Assembly: GCF_036417845.1 (NCBI RefSeq)
Contig: NC_089979.1
Location: 51,188,275 to 51,252,274 of the forward strand
DNA: 64,000 nt
Reading direction: 5' to 3'
Source of the DNA: Apteryx mantelli
Lineage: Eukaryota; Chordata; Aves; Apterygiformes; Apterygidae
Of this stretch, positions 10,101-57,630 are shown one piece after another. Under the pieces are notes generated by a model. That model searched no databases and was not told the origin of the DNA. It saw only the letters and a program-made list of their open reading frames with translations. Made by a program: the position numbers and the translations under genes. Position 1 is the first letter of the stretch; every line of letters starts with the position of its first letter.

Positions 10101-12264
10101 CTGTAAAGACTATTTAAGCTTTACTGTATTTTTAATTGTTCTTTGGTCACAATGCACCCGAATCAGGACTTGCTTACTGGTAGAGAGAATTCCCATTTTA
10201 TTTTGAATGGCTGACTTACAGAAAAGAACATTAAGAGATGTTGATACAGAAAAGTAGTTTTTGAAGCATTTTCTAGCTCACTCAAGGCATTAGAAAGCAA
10301 CAGTATGGTATAAGCCTCTTCTCAAACTGCAATTAGCAGGGTAACAATTCCCCATCTGCCTTTTATTTTAGAACTTCAAATTTATGTAAAATGTTCTGTT
10401 GCACAATTACTTCAGGTTGAAGAATTAGGGGCAATATATCTGTACCTAACTCCTTATTGTTAAAGTTCAGAGGAGCTCCCTTACGTTCTAGAGAGCCTCT
10501 AGAGTGCCTGCTGATCTATGCGCAGGCGTGCTGGTCCGACATCACTGGCTGCCCAATGGCCTTAAAAGACAGCTAAACATAAATTTAATTCTTAACATTA
10601 GCTTTAATGATACTTTTTTGTGATCACTTAATTTTTTCATGCAAGTGATTGCTACCACTGTTAATAAGAATACCCTACAATCACGAGTGGAAAGAGAATT
10701 TGAGTGTCTTTTACAGACTGCCCTCTTTTCGCTCCATTGATAGGTTTTATTAACATCCTCACAACACCATGTATAGCTTTACCAATATAACACTTTCCCC
10801 CATTCAAATTTCAAACAGTTACAGAGCAATTTTTAAACAATGATCAATTGTTGAAAAAAGGATCAGATTGTTGTAAATTGAAAAAAAATTCAATATAAGA
10901 TTTGGGGAATTTTATTTAAGAATAAAGCATAACTAGAATATGAAACAAGCATCCAAAGTCAGCGATAGGAGAAACTAAAGTGCTTGCTTTCAAGTAAATC
11001 AGAAACATTTTAAAAGGTGTATGAATACAGAGAGCACATTTTTTGTTTTTCTTTTTTTAAAATGAGAAACAAGAAAATTTGATGTCTTAAAACATATGTT
11101 AAATCTTGTTCATTCTACAGTTGATCTCAACATGACACATGTAACTCACTTTCTAAACCAGGAGACTATAATTATGCTGGAAGAACAAAGGCTGAGGTAA
11201 TTGCTGACTAGAAAACTTTGTTACAGAGTCACTTGACACCCCAGAAGTTTTCCCTATCCTTAGTATCGTCTTGTTCAGGAGGCCACCAATTAAAGGCAAA
11301 TTTGAGGAACAAGGGAACAAAACTCATGTCCACATTTCTTTTAATTTTACTCAGAAATATAAAAGTGCAAGTTCTGTAAATTAACAACATTTACAGTACA
11401 TCACAATAAATATGCCACATTGTGACATCTAAAAATTCTAGTTATTTATCTGAAATGAGTCATATTGAGATAAAAACTTCATCAACATCAACAAAAATAC
11501 CTGACCCAGTAAAGATAGTCTTAATATATTAAACTAGCAAGATGCATATTCCATTATTGCTATTAGACCATGCCTCCGAGCTCCAAAGTATAAAAAAAAA
11601 ATCCATTTACACAAAATACAGTCGAAATTTTTCTCATCACAGGCACAATCTAACATAAAAAATAACTTTAACATTTACGAATTAGGAGACTCTCCTATGA
11701 GGGGAAAAGATACAGAAACAGATAGTTCCATTTCAGCGATGATTCTCTAAACCCACAGAAAAGCTGCAACTTGCACAGAGTTAAACTGTTGTATGAATAC
11801 ATAGTGTCTTTCCATACCATTGCAGGCCTGGTGAGAACAGGCCATTTAGTAAGTTTACTACAGCTTGCTAACTACCTCCAAGTATGTAGACCCTAGACAT
11901 CCCAACACAAATTGCATGCAGGTGCTGTGTGTCCTGAACAGCCTAGTCTCACATTACATTTAAGCAGTGTATTTAAAAAATTTTGTCAGTACCTGTTCCT
12001 AGCTATTTACCCAGACTGGACTATGTCTCTGATCGCAAAATATAAAAATTAGACAGGACAAAATAAGCTTTCACGTCCATTTCTAAAATTATGATCAGGA
12101 TTCTAAGTAGTCACTATATATATACAGTATATTGTTCCCTATTCAGTACTTCATTTGGATGGGCCACTTCAAATAAGATTGAACACTCATTTGTGACTCA
12201 GCATTACTGATAAAGTTGAATGAGAAATCAGCTTACTATCTGTAACATACCTAGATTATAGATT

Positions 12265-12282
12265 TTTATTTATTTATTTATT
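12265..12282 (-). terminator. Candidate TTC39C distal polyadenylation signal cluster (TTTA microsatellite)
   Basis: A (TTTA)n run on the plus strand reads as four overlapping AATAAA hexamers on the minus strand, about 1.5 kb after the TTC39C stop codon. It could work as a polyadenylation signal, but a simple repeat of this kind also arises by chance. Confidence 0.3.
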
Positions 12283-13618
12283 TTTAAGAGTTAATTGCTC
12301 CCCTCCTTCACAGACTGCAGAAGAAGCGTTTAACCGCTCTAGGAATGCCTTTCATAGCAGGAATTGTGTATTTCTAGAAGGAAATAAAAGTGCGTCAACC
12401 TTTTCCATTGGCCTACCACATAGGATACAACTTTCCTCCTCCATATCAGTCTTGCTTTAGATGCAACCTCAAAAGCAAATCAATGAAGGTTAGGTGCGGG
12501 CAAGGTCTAAAACTTTGGCAATATATTCTGCAAAAAGGTAAGAAAAGAAAAACAGTTTAAGCTAAGGAACTGTTTAAGGCAACCTGACCAAAGTAAAGAT
12601 AAGGCTTTTCAATAACTATTTCCAAGGAAATCCAGTTTTCTTAGCTTTGCAAAGTAACATAATTCAACTAACTTTCTGGCCAGATTTCCATTCATAAGTT
12701 TCTTTAAAAAAATATTTACTTTCCTAGAAAATAATATTAACTGAATATACAAGGTAAGGAGATGCCTGTTACAGACAAAAGTAAACAAAACTACACAAGC
12801 ACACGTATGGCCAAGTATTAAACTTAATATGGTCATGATAAAGATTTAAGCTGTCCGAGGTATTTCAGTATCTTAACACTACGGGTTTGGAATACCTTTT
12901 AGAGACTTAAGATATTGTACTGTTGGTATGACTATCAAAATAGGGTTTTGGTTTTTTAATACCTTTAAAAGTCACTGCCATGAAGATTCAGCAGCCTGAA
13001 TCGAAAGCAAGTTCAATTATAATATCTGGCCTATGTAATTTAATGCACTATTCAGAATATTAAGAGCAGAAATAAGAACTGCTCACACAGTAACTGCGTG
13101 TCAAACAAAATAAGTATTTGGCTGGAACGTACCAGAAGCAGAGATCCTAAATATTGACATAATTTATATCACAAACATGAGTTGGGTGGGGAGGGGAGGA
13201 TGAAGAATTGGAAGGAAAGTGAGGTCTGAAATTCACACATCATTGTGAAGTTGCTGAAATAACCTCCTAAAATTTCATAATATCTACTTTTTGTAGCTGA
13301 ACAGTTTTCCTTCTCTTGTGCCCACCGTATTGGCTAATTCTCAAAGAAAAAGTGTTCTGCCCATTTCCAGTGTCAACATTTACACCACTGACTTATATCA
13401 TATTATTCTAATCAAAACAGAAGACTGTTCCCCTTAGCATATTTTAGATGTATTTTAAAAGTTAAAAAAACAATACCTGCCAATATTGTTGAAGTAAATC
13501 ACGTGTGCTTATTTAGACTCACCTGCAGAGTTACAAGTAATTGTGTTTGGCTTTGTTTAAACAAAATAGTAACTGAAGAGTTAAAAACACAAGGTCACTT
13601 AACCCTCATCCTGGTTGA

Positions 13619-13624
13619 TTTATT
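13619..13624 (-). terminator. Candidate TTC39C proximal polyadenylation signal
   Basis: This is a canonical AATAAA on the minus strand about 175 bases past the stop codon. It is the nearest hexamer to the stop that I noted. Use would give a very short 3' UTR. Confidence 0.3.
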
Positions 13625-13796
13625 TTTAATTAAAATTGTGATATTTTACTAAGCCATAACAACTCTGAACACACTAGCAAAGTGTCTCTGGCACAAATGG
13701 TTTTCAGAAGAAAAGCTGGTCTTCCCAACAGCTTAATCCTCTGCTTTATCTTAAAGTGCAGAAACTGTGGGAAAGGATAACAAGACTTCCTGTCCA

Positions 13797-48780
<34,984 letters not shown>

Positions 48781-48829
48781 GGGCTCCCCCCACACACCTC
48801 GTTTTTCCCCTCAGTCTTTGCGGTTTCCT

Positions 48830-48847
48830 CCCCCCCCCCCCCCCCCC
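48830..48847. repeat. C18 homopolymer at the edge of the CpG island
   Basis: Eighteen consecutive C about 560 bp upstream of the TTC39C start codon. The G-rich complement could form a quadruplex. Its length in the assembly may be unreliable. Confidence 0.9.
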
Positions 48848-51158
48848 GGTATTTTCACCTACCGCCTCCCGCTACCGCAGCTCTTTGGCGTTGGGAGCCG
48901 TTTTTGCAAAATCTGCTCGGTTTTCCTCAGGTGGGACGTGGTAGCTGGGGCTGCAGCAGCCAGGCCTTCAGTGCAAAGTCATAAACAGATACCTCGCCCT
49001 GCAATGCAGCTTTCCGTTTTCTGTGCTTTCTTGATTCTGTTCTTAAAGTGATTTCAGTCGGTGGCTGAGTTGACTAGCACAGAGGCTGAAGTGCTTTGTT
49101 TATTGCTAGAGCAGTGCCTTGGCGACTTCCCCTGTGCTGGCCTAATGGTAATTCACTCCCTGCCCCTCAACGCTTCTCCTGTTAGTAGTAATGTGAACTT
49201 GCCCATGAAGCTGACTGCAAAACCAGAGGCAGGCATTCAGATAAAGCCTAATCATGCAGATGGCTCCAAAAGGATAGATAAGTATACTTACATAAACGCA
49301 TCCCTTCTAGCTCAAAACAGCAGTGTCTGGGCACTGAAAATACATTCACAACATTTCCCCCTTTGCTGGGAGAAGCTTTCCTTTCTGTGCTTCCATTTAG
49401 AGAAAGCCAAGGGCTACTGCTTGCAATCTGGTCTTGCTTCCTGCTGGCTAGGACACTGCTGCAGCTGCTCTAGTGAAAATTAAGAATTAGGCTGCTTTTT
49501 TTTCTTCCCAGCATACAAAAGAGTGGGACCACACTACTTGTAGTGGCAACCCCAATTCCCTGTCAAGAAAAATATCTGTCCTCTTGTGAATCCGGTAGCA
49601 ATATTCCTGTACATGACTTAGGGGAATAGCCATCACCACCTAAGGAAATACTCTGTTCCTAATCCCTCTTGAGACAGCCCTTCCTGAAAGGCAAGGAGTG
49701 CCAATGCTGGGAGCCCTCTGAGATCTGCCGGTTGTGAATCAGGCCCTTTGGCTCACTCTCAGCCCCTCTGCCTGTGCCCTTACTGAGCAGGGTAGATGCT
49801 CAGCCAGGTGTTTACAGAGAAACTACCTTCTGTTGCAATGGACGTCTCCAAAATAGCACGATTGTCTACAAAGTCTAGAAACCCTCAAGAGCTTGTAGGA
49901 AGAGCAAAGTCAGTACAGCGTGAGTGGGGAAGTGCGTGCTCTCCCATACATTCGCAGGCAGTTTGTGAAATTGGGCCTCCAGAAATTCAGACAGCTTCAC
50001 TGAAAGGAAGTTGCAGGTTGCAGTATTACTGCCTTTATTTTCTGTTTCAGTTGAGGGCAAGATACTGCATGCTAGATAAAAAAAAATTAGGAAATTGTCT
50101 CTCACAGGGGATTCTGTGCGCAGAAGTTCATGGTCAATCTATGAGATTTCCTTTCTAGGACCCAGTTACTCCAGGTCTCTTTCAGGGCTTGCACTGAGAA
50201 TCTGTTTTCTGTAACAAACGTTTTTATAACTATCCAGTAACTGGCTATTAATTTTGAAACTCGAGACACAAATAGCTAAATCAACACTCCAGAAACATGT
50301 CTGTAAGTCTGTAGAAAGATTTGGCAGAATAAAACTGCATTTCAGTGGCTAAAGGAGAAAAGTAACACACTTAAACATCAATATTGAAGCCATGTGACAT
50401 CTGCAGTTTGGTTTTAAAAGCTTAGCAGCAGCAGTTTTATAGTGCCTATAATGTTATGAACACTTCAGCCTTTTTCTGTAGGACTGGCTTTGAAATCAGC
50501 AGTGCTCTAAGTTTTGCCTCCTGCCACGTAATGGCAGACAAGGTCTTGTGATGGGTTACAGTTGATCTGATTCACATGGAGGATGTGGTACTGCTGATTC
50601 AGTTTACTGAAGAGGGCCAGGGTAATGAGGAAACCTGTGAGAACAGAGCAACAGGGATGGCTGGTACCGGCTAATCTAAGCTAGTATGTACTTTCCAGTG
50701 CACTGACACTCTAAATAATTTTTTTTCTTTTAATCCTGATCACATACAGTCATCAGCATCATAGGCACTCGCTAGAACTGCAGCCAGTAATTTCAGCAGA
50801 GGGGCCAGTCAGTGACCATGTTCAACTTTCCACTTACCCCCACAGCTGCCCGCAGTGCAGTATTGAAGAACCTACACTGCTGCAGCCTGTTATCCCTCTG
50901 TTACAGACAAAGATTGAGGTGAACAGTTTGTAATTTCTCATGGGCAATAAAGTTACTGATGGTGAGCAAGAGTTGTACTTTTAATAAATTAACTGGCCTA
51001 AAATTTCCAATACCTTTACTCTGGTTTCCCAGAGACTGTTTTAAAAAAAGGAGAAGAAAAGGTGAGGTGGTTGGAGTATTCATCTCCTATAAGAGATACA
51101 GAATGCTGGTTTTTTAATAGCTCCTTTGTAGGGGACTGCTGTCACAGTTCAAGATAGC

Positions 51159-51392
51159 CTATGCCCTTGAATACTCAATTGCTCTTTCCTTTGATAAGCT
51201 TTCCAAGTTTTTGCACTGTGTTTGTACTTCTGACAGGAAGTCCTGCAAGTCCTCGTATTCATGGACTGGTTCCTGAATCAAAAATTCTATTTCATCAGTG
51301 TTTTTCCTCTGTAAGACTAGTTGGAATTTAGCCCTACTATAAACTCCATGATTTACAGACAGTGTCAAAAAAATGTAGTCACAGGGAATAAA
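51159..51392 (-). CDS. Unassigned candidate terminal exon (77 codons, stop)
   Basis: I do not recognise this gene. The minus-strand frame is open from 51392 to a TAG at 51161..51159 and has protein-like composition: a hydrophobic beta-like start (CDYIFLTLSVNHGVY, KFQLVLQ), then a charged helical tail (EYEDLQDFLSEVQTQCKNLE, SLSKERAIEY). A possible acceptor, CTAGTCTTACAG, precedes the codons for RKNTDEIEF. An ATTAAA polyadenylation-like hexamer lies about 45 bases after the stop. There is no ATG at its start, so it would be an internal or last exon, or a pseudogene fragment. It lies about 2.9 kb upstream of the TTC39C start on the same strand, so it could belong to a gene whose other exons lie to the right. 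It is not recognisable as laminin alpha-3. Confidence 0.25.
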   Translation of the reverse strand, partial: FIPCDYIFLTLSVNHGVYSRAKFQLVLQRKNTDEIEFLIQEPVHEYEDLQDFLSEVQTQCKNLESLSKERAIEYSRA

Positions 51393-53539
51393 TTATTAAA
51401 TAAAAGCATTATTGATTTACTTGAAGTATCAGAGAGGAAAGAGTTAAAAACAAGAAAAGGCCTATATTCCTGTTTTCTTCCTTGAGTGTCATTTCTTTAC
51501 AATCTAAATTAGGTCCCACTTGTCCCAGGGCCCTTCTCCACTGTGTCTGGATAAGACAACCTAAACCTTTGCTTCTGTCTCAGAGTGCCCCTAAATCTGA
51601 TTTTCCTGGGTTTCCTTTTACTTGTTTTCTTCTAAAAGTCTTCCTCCATCCTGGAAAACCTCAGTAAGCCTAGTACAATTCATGCTTCTTAACCCAGAGA
51701 TGAAATTTCAGCAGTGGATTTAGAATATTTGTTCATCAGCAATTGAGTTAGAGTCACTGCTCATTTGAGTAGAGAGAAGTAAAATCCTTCAGAATTGAAT
51801 TAACTTTTTTCCTCCGTGCTGCTGAAAGCATGACTATATATGTATAAAGTTTTGAAAATTTTGAAAATTAGTTAAAATCATAAAGACATCTCACACACTT
51901 TTTCAGCCTCAGATGCAAGGCTGCAGAATCAGCTCCTATAATTTCAAATTCCTCTCAGGGATTTGCCATTCTAGTTAAATAACAGATGCAGTCTCACTGT
52001 TAATCATGAAGGCATGTTAGCATCCAGGATATAGCTATCTTCTCCAGACCAGCTGTCAGACAGGTCTTATCTCTGTCAGTAACTGCTCACTGTCAATAAT
52101 GGTTAGTGAATACATAAATTTTAGTGTTTTCCCTTTTTGAGTATATTGTATTTTGTATGGAAAAAATGACTACACTCACAAGTACATTTCTAAGGAAACA
52201 TTGCACTTTGTAAGTAGCTAATGGCCTTTGTTCTTGGGCTTTGTGTCTCATACTGTATCACTGAGTCTTGCAACGATGAAGGTTCTGCCTATTGTGTCTT
52301 ATCACTTAAATATTTATGAGTGGTGAGCTCTACATCTGTTATCATCCTGCATTTTCCATACAGCACAGCAGCTAAGCAATCCTACAAAGCCAAGCTAATC
52401 TTCAGAGTTGGCTCTCCACATCTTCCTATTAGGATGTATTGTCTTAAAATGACAATATAGGGCTAAACCCGGGCTAAACCCAGCCTGAGGACATACACGT
52501 GAAGTGACTACTATATTCTGCTCTGTCAGTAGACAAGAACTCTGCATACATATCCTGGTAAACTAAAACAGGCTTCGTGAACCTCTTCAGTCAAAGCATA
52601 CCAAGGAGACTGAAATTGAGTCTTTTGACCCTTTCTTCTGATTAAATAGCATTACAGTAATAACAATTAGAAAAACAACCTCTGCTTGTGGACTTCTATT
52701 CCAGAATTAAGTACCTCTTCCCCTCACAAGCTCTCTCTTTTTCCTGCCTATCTGTCTCCCCCCCAAAGGTTGGCCCTGTATCCCTAGCTGTCAAATGGGA
52801 AGTGAGCGAGCCCCCTATTCTGTTCCCTTGGGCACTTGGTCATTCGTGGCTGCTCTCTTCTGTCTCCACCGAATTTCTGGTCTGTAACAACAGCATTTCC
52901 GCACAGAGAAGCCTCAGAGATGGTGGGTCAGAGCAGGTAGCATTCTTGGAAAGTCAAAAAGGGAAGTAATAGATGAGACAGAGCAAGTATTTCCAAGTAG
53001 TCTGACCATTCTTAGATAATGCTGACCTCTTCTGATGGCTCTTTTTTCATGCGTTGATTATATTTGGTAACAACATTTATTTTTATCTGCACATTGCTGC
53101 TCTGGATCCACTATTTAACCAGTCATGTAATGGTATAAATCCATGTGCAGTCACACAGAGCTATTTTTACTGAAGCATATGAAGGTGTGTAATTTTTGCT
53201 ATTTAAAGCATGCTAAATGGCAGAGCATTTTGTTGGTTTTTTTTCAGGATTTGCTATTGGCCAAACATATGCACCCAATTCCAGAGAAAACAAAGGAATA
53301 CACAAGTATTAAATACTAACAGCTGCTCTGTTCAGGCAGCAGCCACATGCTGGCCCGTTTCATGAAAATTAATTGGGAAAACTTCAAAATAATCATCCTA
53401 CTTGTATTTTTAAAAGCCAATTTAAAATGTTTTACTTCTGAAGGAATGCCTTCATAGAATTCAGATCTACATTTGGTTGTAAAAATACCTTCTTAACCAA
53501 ACTGTATTGCCAGAGAGCATGAAATGTAAAGCACAAAGT

Positions 53540-53750
53540 GATTGCTAGAAATCACCTAGTTCTAGTCCAGTCCTTACTAGTGAGTCAGAATGAAGTTCAT
53601 CTGGGTCATTCCAGACAGAGCTTTGGCTAAATGTCCTTAAAATCTGCTCATATGGAGAGTCTGCAAGTTAAATTTCCCTCCTGTTCTTGCTCCAGCAACT
53701 AGTGAAAACAGTTGATTGTCAGCTTTGTTGCAGAAGCAGGGGTGTAATAG
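53540..53750 (-). mobile_element. Probable ancient CR1 3' fragment
   Basis: The segment has the order of motifs of a reverse-complemented CR1 3' region: a CACCTAGTTCTAGTCCAGTCC block, then CAGAGCTTTGGC, GGAGAGTCTGCAAGTT and GCTCCAGCAACTAGTG. It is strongly diverged from the two young copies in this window. It was assigned by eye, so the boundaries are approximate. Confidence 0.4.
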
Positions 53751-56700
53751 TAAATGCAAATGGATGAGCTCAATGGTTTGCTTATGGGAGAGTGAGGTAG
53801 GCTGTCTTGCCCAAAGTGGAAAATAGAAACATTTTTTGCCCCACACAATACCCTTGTTTTAACACTGTGGGATCTTGACTGGGGCCCTATCAGTCTTTCA
53901 CTTTTTAGAACAAATAACCCAGTTGCTTTGACTTTGAATGGCCATGAATTTTAAACCTCTTAGCATTCTTCCTGACCTGCTTTGGAGCTTCCCTCCAATT
54001 TTCCCACATTCTTCATTTGTGCATATAGCCATTTCACAGACTAGATGCATTTGTAAATATTCTTCTGTATACATGTGCATGTATCTAATTATATGTGTAG
54101 TCTTCAGTAACAAATATATTTGCCAAGTTACTGAAGATGTGCCTTTGCACTTTTAAGCTTCTCATGGAAAATGAGGGGTCAGCAAAGCCATAGATAATCA
54201 GGTGAACATTTCAGCCTTAGTAAACACCCTCTTTATTAGTGCCCCCCCCAATCCTTGTATTTTAAAATAATCAAAAATCCATGTAGAACATATTTTACAA
54301 TGCTTGGAATGTAATAAATATCTCATAATATTTTGCTAAGGCTTATTTTCCTTCTACTAGTTTAGCAATAAATGTTTTCTCACAGGTGTCAAGCAGCTTG
54401 ATGCGGTCTGCAATGAGATTATTTGAAGATTACTTGTAAGCAACATTCATATTTTTCTACTTCCATTTGGGACTTTTGGCATTAAATGTGTTTTATATTT
54501 AGCATTTTAACATTTTTCACTAACTTGTTCCTCAGTCCTTCACTACAAAAGTAGAATGGCCTCTATTGGCCTCTGCAGAGGTTGTATTTGGGCCATGTTA
54601 GACTTCATGTTTGTTTTTCAGTTTTGAAATCTGCACTCCTTGCACCTTTATTTTTTCCCTTAGCTTGAGAGCAGGGAGTATTTTGTTAAAAATTCTAGTG
54701 ACAAGAAAGTCAGCAGACCCCACTAATGACAGTTTTTCCGACACAAAACACAGGGATGTGTACATGTATTGTCATTTCCTACATCCAGGCTGATCATCTA
54801 GGAGATGCTGGGGAGGGCTGTGTAAGGCTGGGGCCTTACGTTCATTTTGCTGAAAGATATTCACAACCGGCAGGGCCAGTACTTGAGACAGACAGAAAGG
54901 AAGGACTGGAAGAAAGACGGGGTGGCTGTCGTTTGGGTCCAACCGGCAGCCAAGATCTGCCCCTGCGAGGGAGAGGGACCCATGAAGCGGCTGTGGCAAA
55001 AGCATGAATCTCCCTTTCCTTGCACTGGTGAAAATGAAAACCAGTGGATTCCTGTGCAGATGTCCTTTCTGTTCCTCTTTCACTTTTTGCTGTTGCTGTA
55101 GAGTTGTAGGGGGGAATTCCCCCTTAAGCTCTAACACACCACCCCCAAGTGATAATCGTCCTTCACATCACTCGCACATGAGGAAACCTTACCTCACTTA
55201 CCTGTATCCTTCAGCAAGACACCTAAATTCTCTGTGCAGTGGTTTTCATACCTATCGAACAGGGATATAGCTCACAAAAATGGTGTGCCTGTGCATGCGT
55301 TAACATCGGTGGCTATACTGCATCACGGCATTCAGCAGTCTACAAGTACCTCAGACTAAAACATCTTGACTTTCTATAATGGGAATAAACCGCACACAGA
55401 TTTTGTTCTATTGAGCAGCCCTGTCAGCAGTGTATTTGCCTACAAAGCTGGTGAGCCTCCCCCCTTGCATATAAACTTTGTTAACTACTGATTTCTTAGT
55501 CCCTGACTATTTCTGTTCTTTATGTTTTCAGAGTTTGCTCCTGTCTTCCGGAACACAGTGCTCTCTGCTTTATAAAACTCTTCTCTGGGGCTTGCACACA
55601 TAGACATGGCAACTGCCTTTTAAAAGAAGCAGTACGATCTGCGGCATCTATCATGAGACATAAAAAGCCTAAAAAACATATTGAGAGACAGATGCTACCC
55701 CAGATATCAAAGTTCTTGTTTCTGGATGCTAGCTTTTCATCTCTGAAACTTGTGCTTTGGTCTGAAAGGTTTTGCTGCACGCTCAGGAAAATAGCTAGTT
55801 ATACCATATAATTTAGAGGGTGGGAGGAAAGTCATCATCTCTGTTTGTATAAACCTAAAGTGAAGGGATTATCTTCTATTAAGTGTGTATTCAAGCAGCA
55901 TATCTTTTATGTGCACTCAGGTTACAGCATTATCTAGAGGAAACAGCTAGATAGAGCCAATCATGCTTAGATCATTTTTATTCTAGTGCCTTCTTTGCCT
56001 TAATTTGTTGTTCTATCGTCATAAGTATTTGAATAAACAATTCATGTAACATTCTTTACATTTTGATATAACTATAAAGCAGACATAAAGCCAAAATATC
56101 TCAGTCACTTGATGAGATTATTTTTCCTTATCCAACACTTAATTTAAAAGAGAATTTAAGAAACTGGAAGCTGATGCTTGTCCAACTTCCAGATTCTTGG
56201 TTTTGCTCTGTGTGTTATCTCCTGGTACTCAATGAAATAATCAGCAGCATAGAGTTGACCCAGCTTCCTCTTCTCTAAAATAAAAATATGATTTCTCTCT
56301 TTGCTTTGCTTACCATCAGGTTCTCCTTTCACTTACTTTTGGAAACCTAGGCCGTTTCTTCAGAATACATACTTTCCCCAACTGGTTTATAACATGTCCA
56401 TGTGTAGGCACTTGTCAGTCTAAGTACATGAACTAAGAAACTATATCTGGAGGGTTAAACACTCTTCTAAGCAATGACTATCAGACTCAGTTCCAACTAT
56501 GAAAAGTGGCAGACACAGCATTTTGTCCTAAAAGTGAAACACTGCATTGCAGATAGAGGGAAATGGCAAAGCCAAGAATCTGTATGTGTGTGTGCATGTG
56601 TGTACCTCTGTGCATATGTAATAATCACAGGAGTCACTTGCAGATCTTAACATGCAACAAAACTCATATTAAAATACAGCAGAACAACAAAGCTAATAAC

Positions 56701-57583
56701 CTTCCTCTTCAAAATTTTCAAAGTGCATTTGGATTCTGAAAGCATACCTGACCTTAAACAGTGTAGTGCCTTTTAAAACCACATATTGGCAAGTGGTTCT
56801 GCACTGACTCATTCTGCATTGCTCCACCAACAGCATTTTGTGAGGCTGCGAGCTGTATACCATGCAAGCATCTTAAACTGGGTTACGTAATTTTAGCCAT
56901 TATGAGTTACGCACAGCAATAACCGGGGTAATACAGCCAGAAAAGCTATGCTTTTATTGCAGGCCGTTTTTTTGGAGTTCCTATTCCAAACATAGCACAG
57001 GAGAAATAATCTTTTATTTTCTCAGTGCACTCTCCATTTTTCATTCCATTAGCATTTTTCTCAAATGCTTTCTTCTACTGCAATTCATCCAGCAAGCATT
57101 CTTCTCTTTTTTCTTCCATTCCTTTAACAGCTCTTTCACTTGCCTATTTTTAAAGGGGTTATAAGCACACATACATTTACACAAACACATCTCTTGATTT
57201 TATATGCCTTTCTCTTGGGGTTCAGTCTACATTTTCTCCTCAGGTTCTCAAGCTTCAAATCATATAAAGTGCAGCAAAAATAGTTCACATATGTTATTTT
57301 TTCCGTGATGTAAGGGAGAAAAAGAAGCCCACCAGTCTGCCTAGCTCATCACAAAAGCAGTGACTTCAGTAGAGGTTTCTTCCAGTGGTAGCACCAAGAC
57401 ACTGAAGGTGGAGAAATGCTGGCAAATCTAGTGTTATAGATCCAAGCACTGTGTTATCATCGTGATGAATGACGGTATCACAGCGCAGAGATGCTAGGAG
57501 CTAACCACACTATATTTGGGTAAATCAATACTGAAAAGGATGAGTGACAAAAGCATTTGTAATGGCAAATTTTCTTTGTAACT

Positions 57584-57630
57584 GGAAGCAGGAGAGACCT
57601 TGTCATTGGAAGCAGGAAGCAGGAGAGACT
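57584..57630. repeat. Short tandem duplication
   Basis: GGAAGCAGGAGAGAC occurs twice within 47 bp, with a further partial GGAAGCA unit between the copies. It is a local duplication in intergenic DNA. Confidence 0.8.

Larger units (their letters stand above)
7331..13796. other. 3' flank and probable 3' UTR of TTC39C, then intergenic
   Basis: No protein-coding exon is recognised. The right part (at least 13600-13796, possibly to about 12.25 kb) should be TTC39C 3' UTR, judging from candidate polyadenylation signals. The rest is AT-rich unique-looking sequence with many short spurious frames. Confidence 0.6.

Noticed and set aside
49061-49483. 140-codon plus-strand frame near the CpG island
   Set aside because: It begins with GTG rather than ATG and shows no domain. 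There is no acceptor-donor arrangement that I trust.
50901-51083. Minus-strand frame with GNFRPVNLL, recalling the NYRPVSL block of LINE reverse transcriptases
   Set aside because: The resemblance covers fewer than ten residues and no other RT motif is nearby, so it is too weak to call a LINE remnant.
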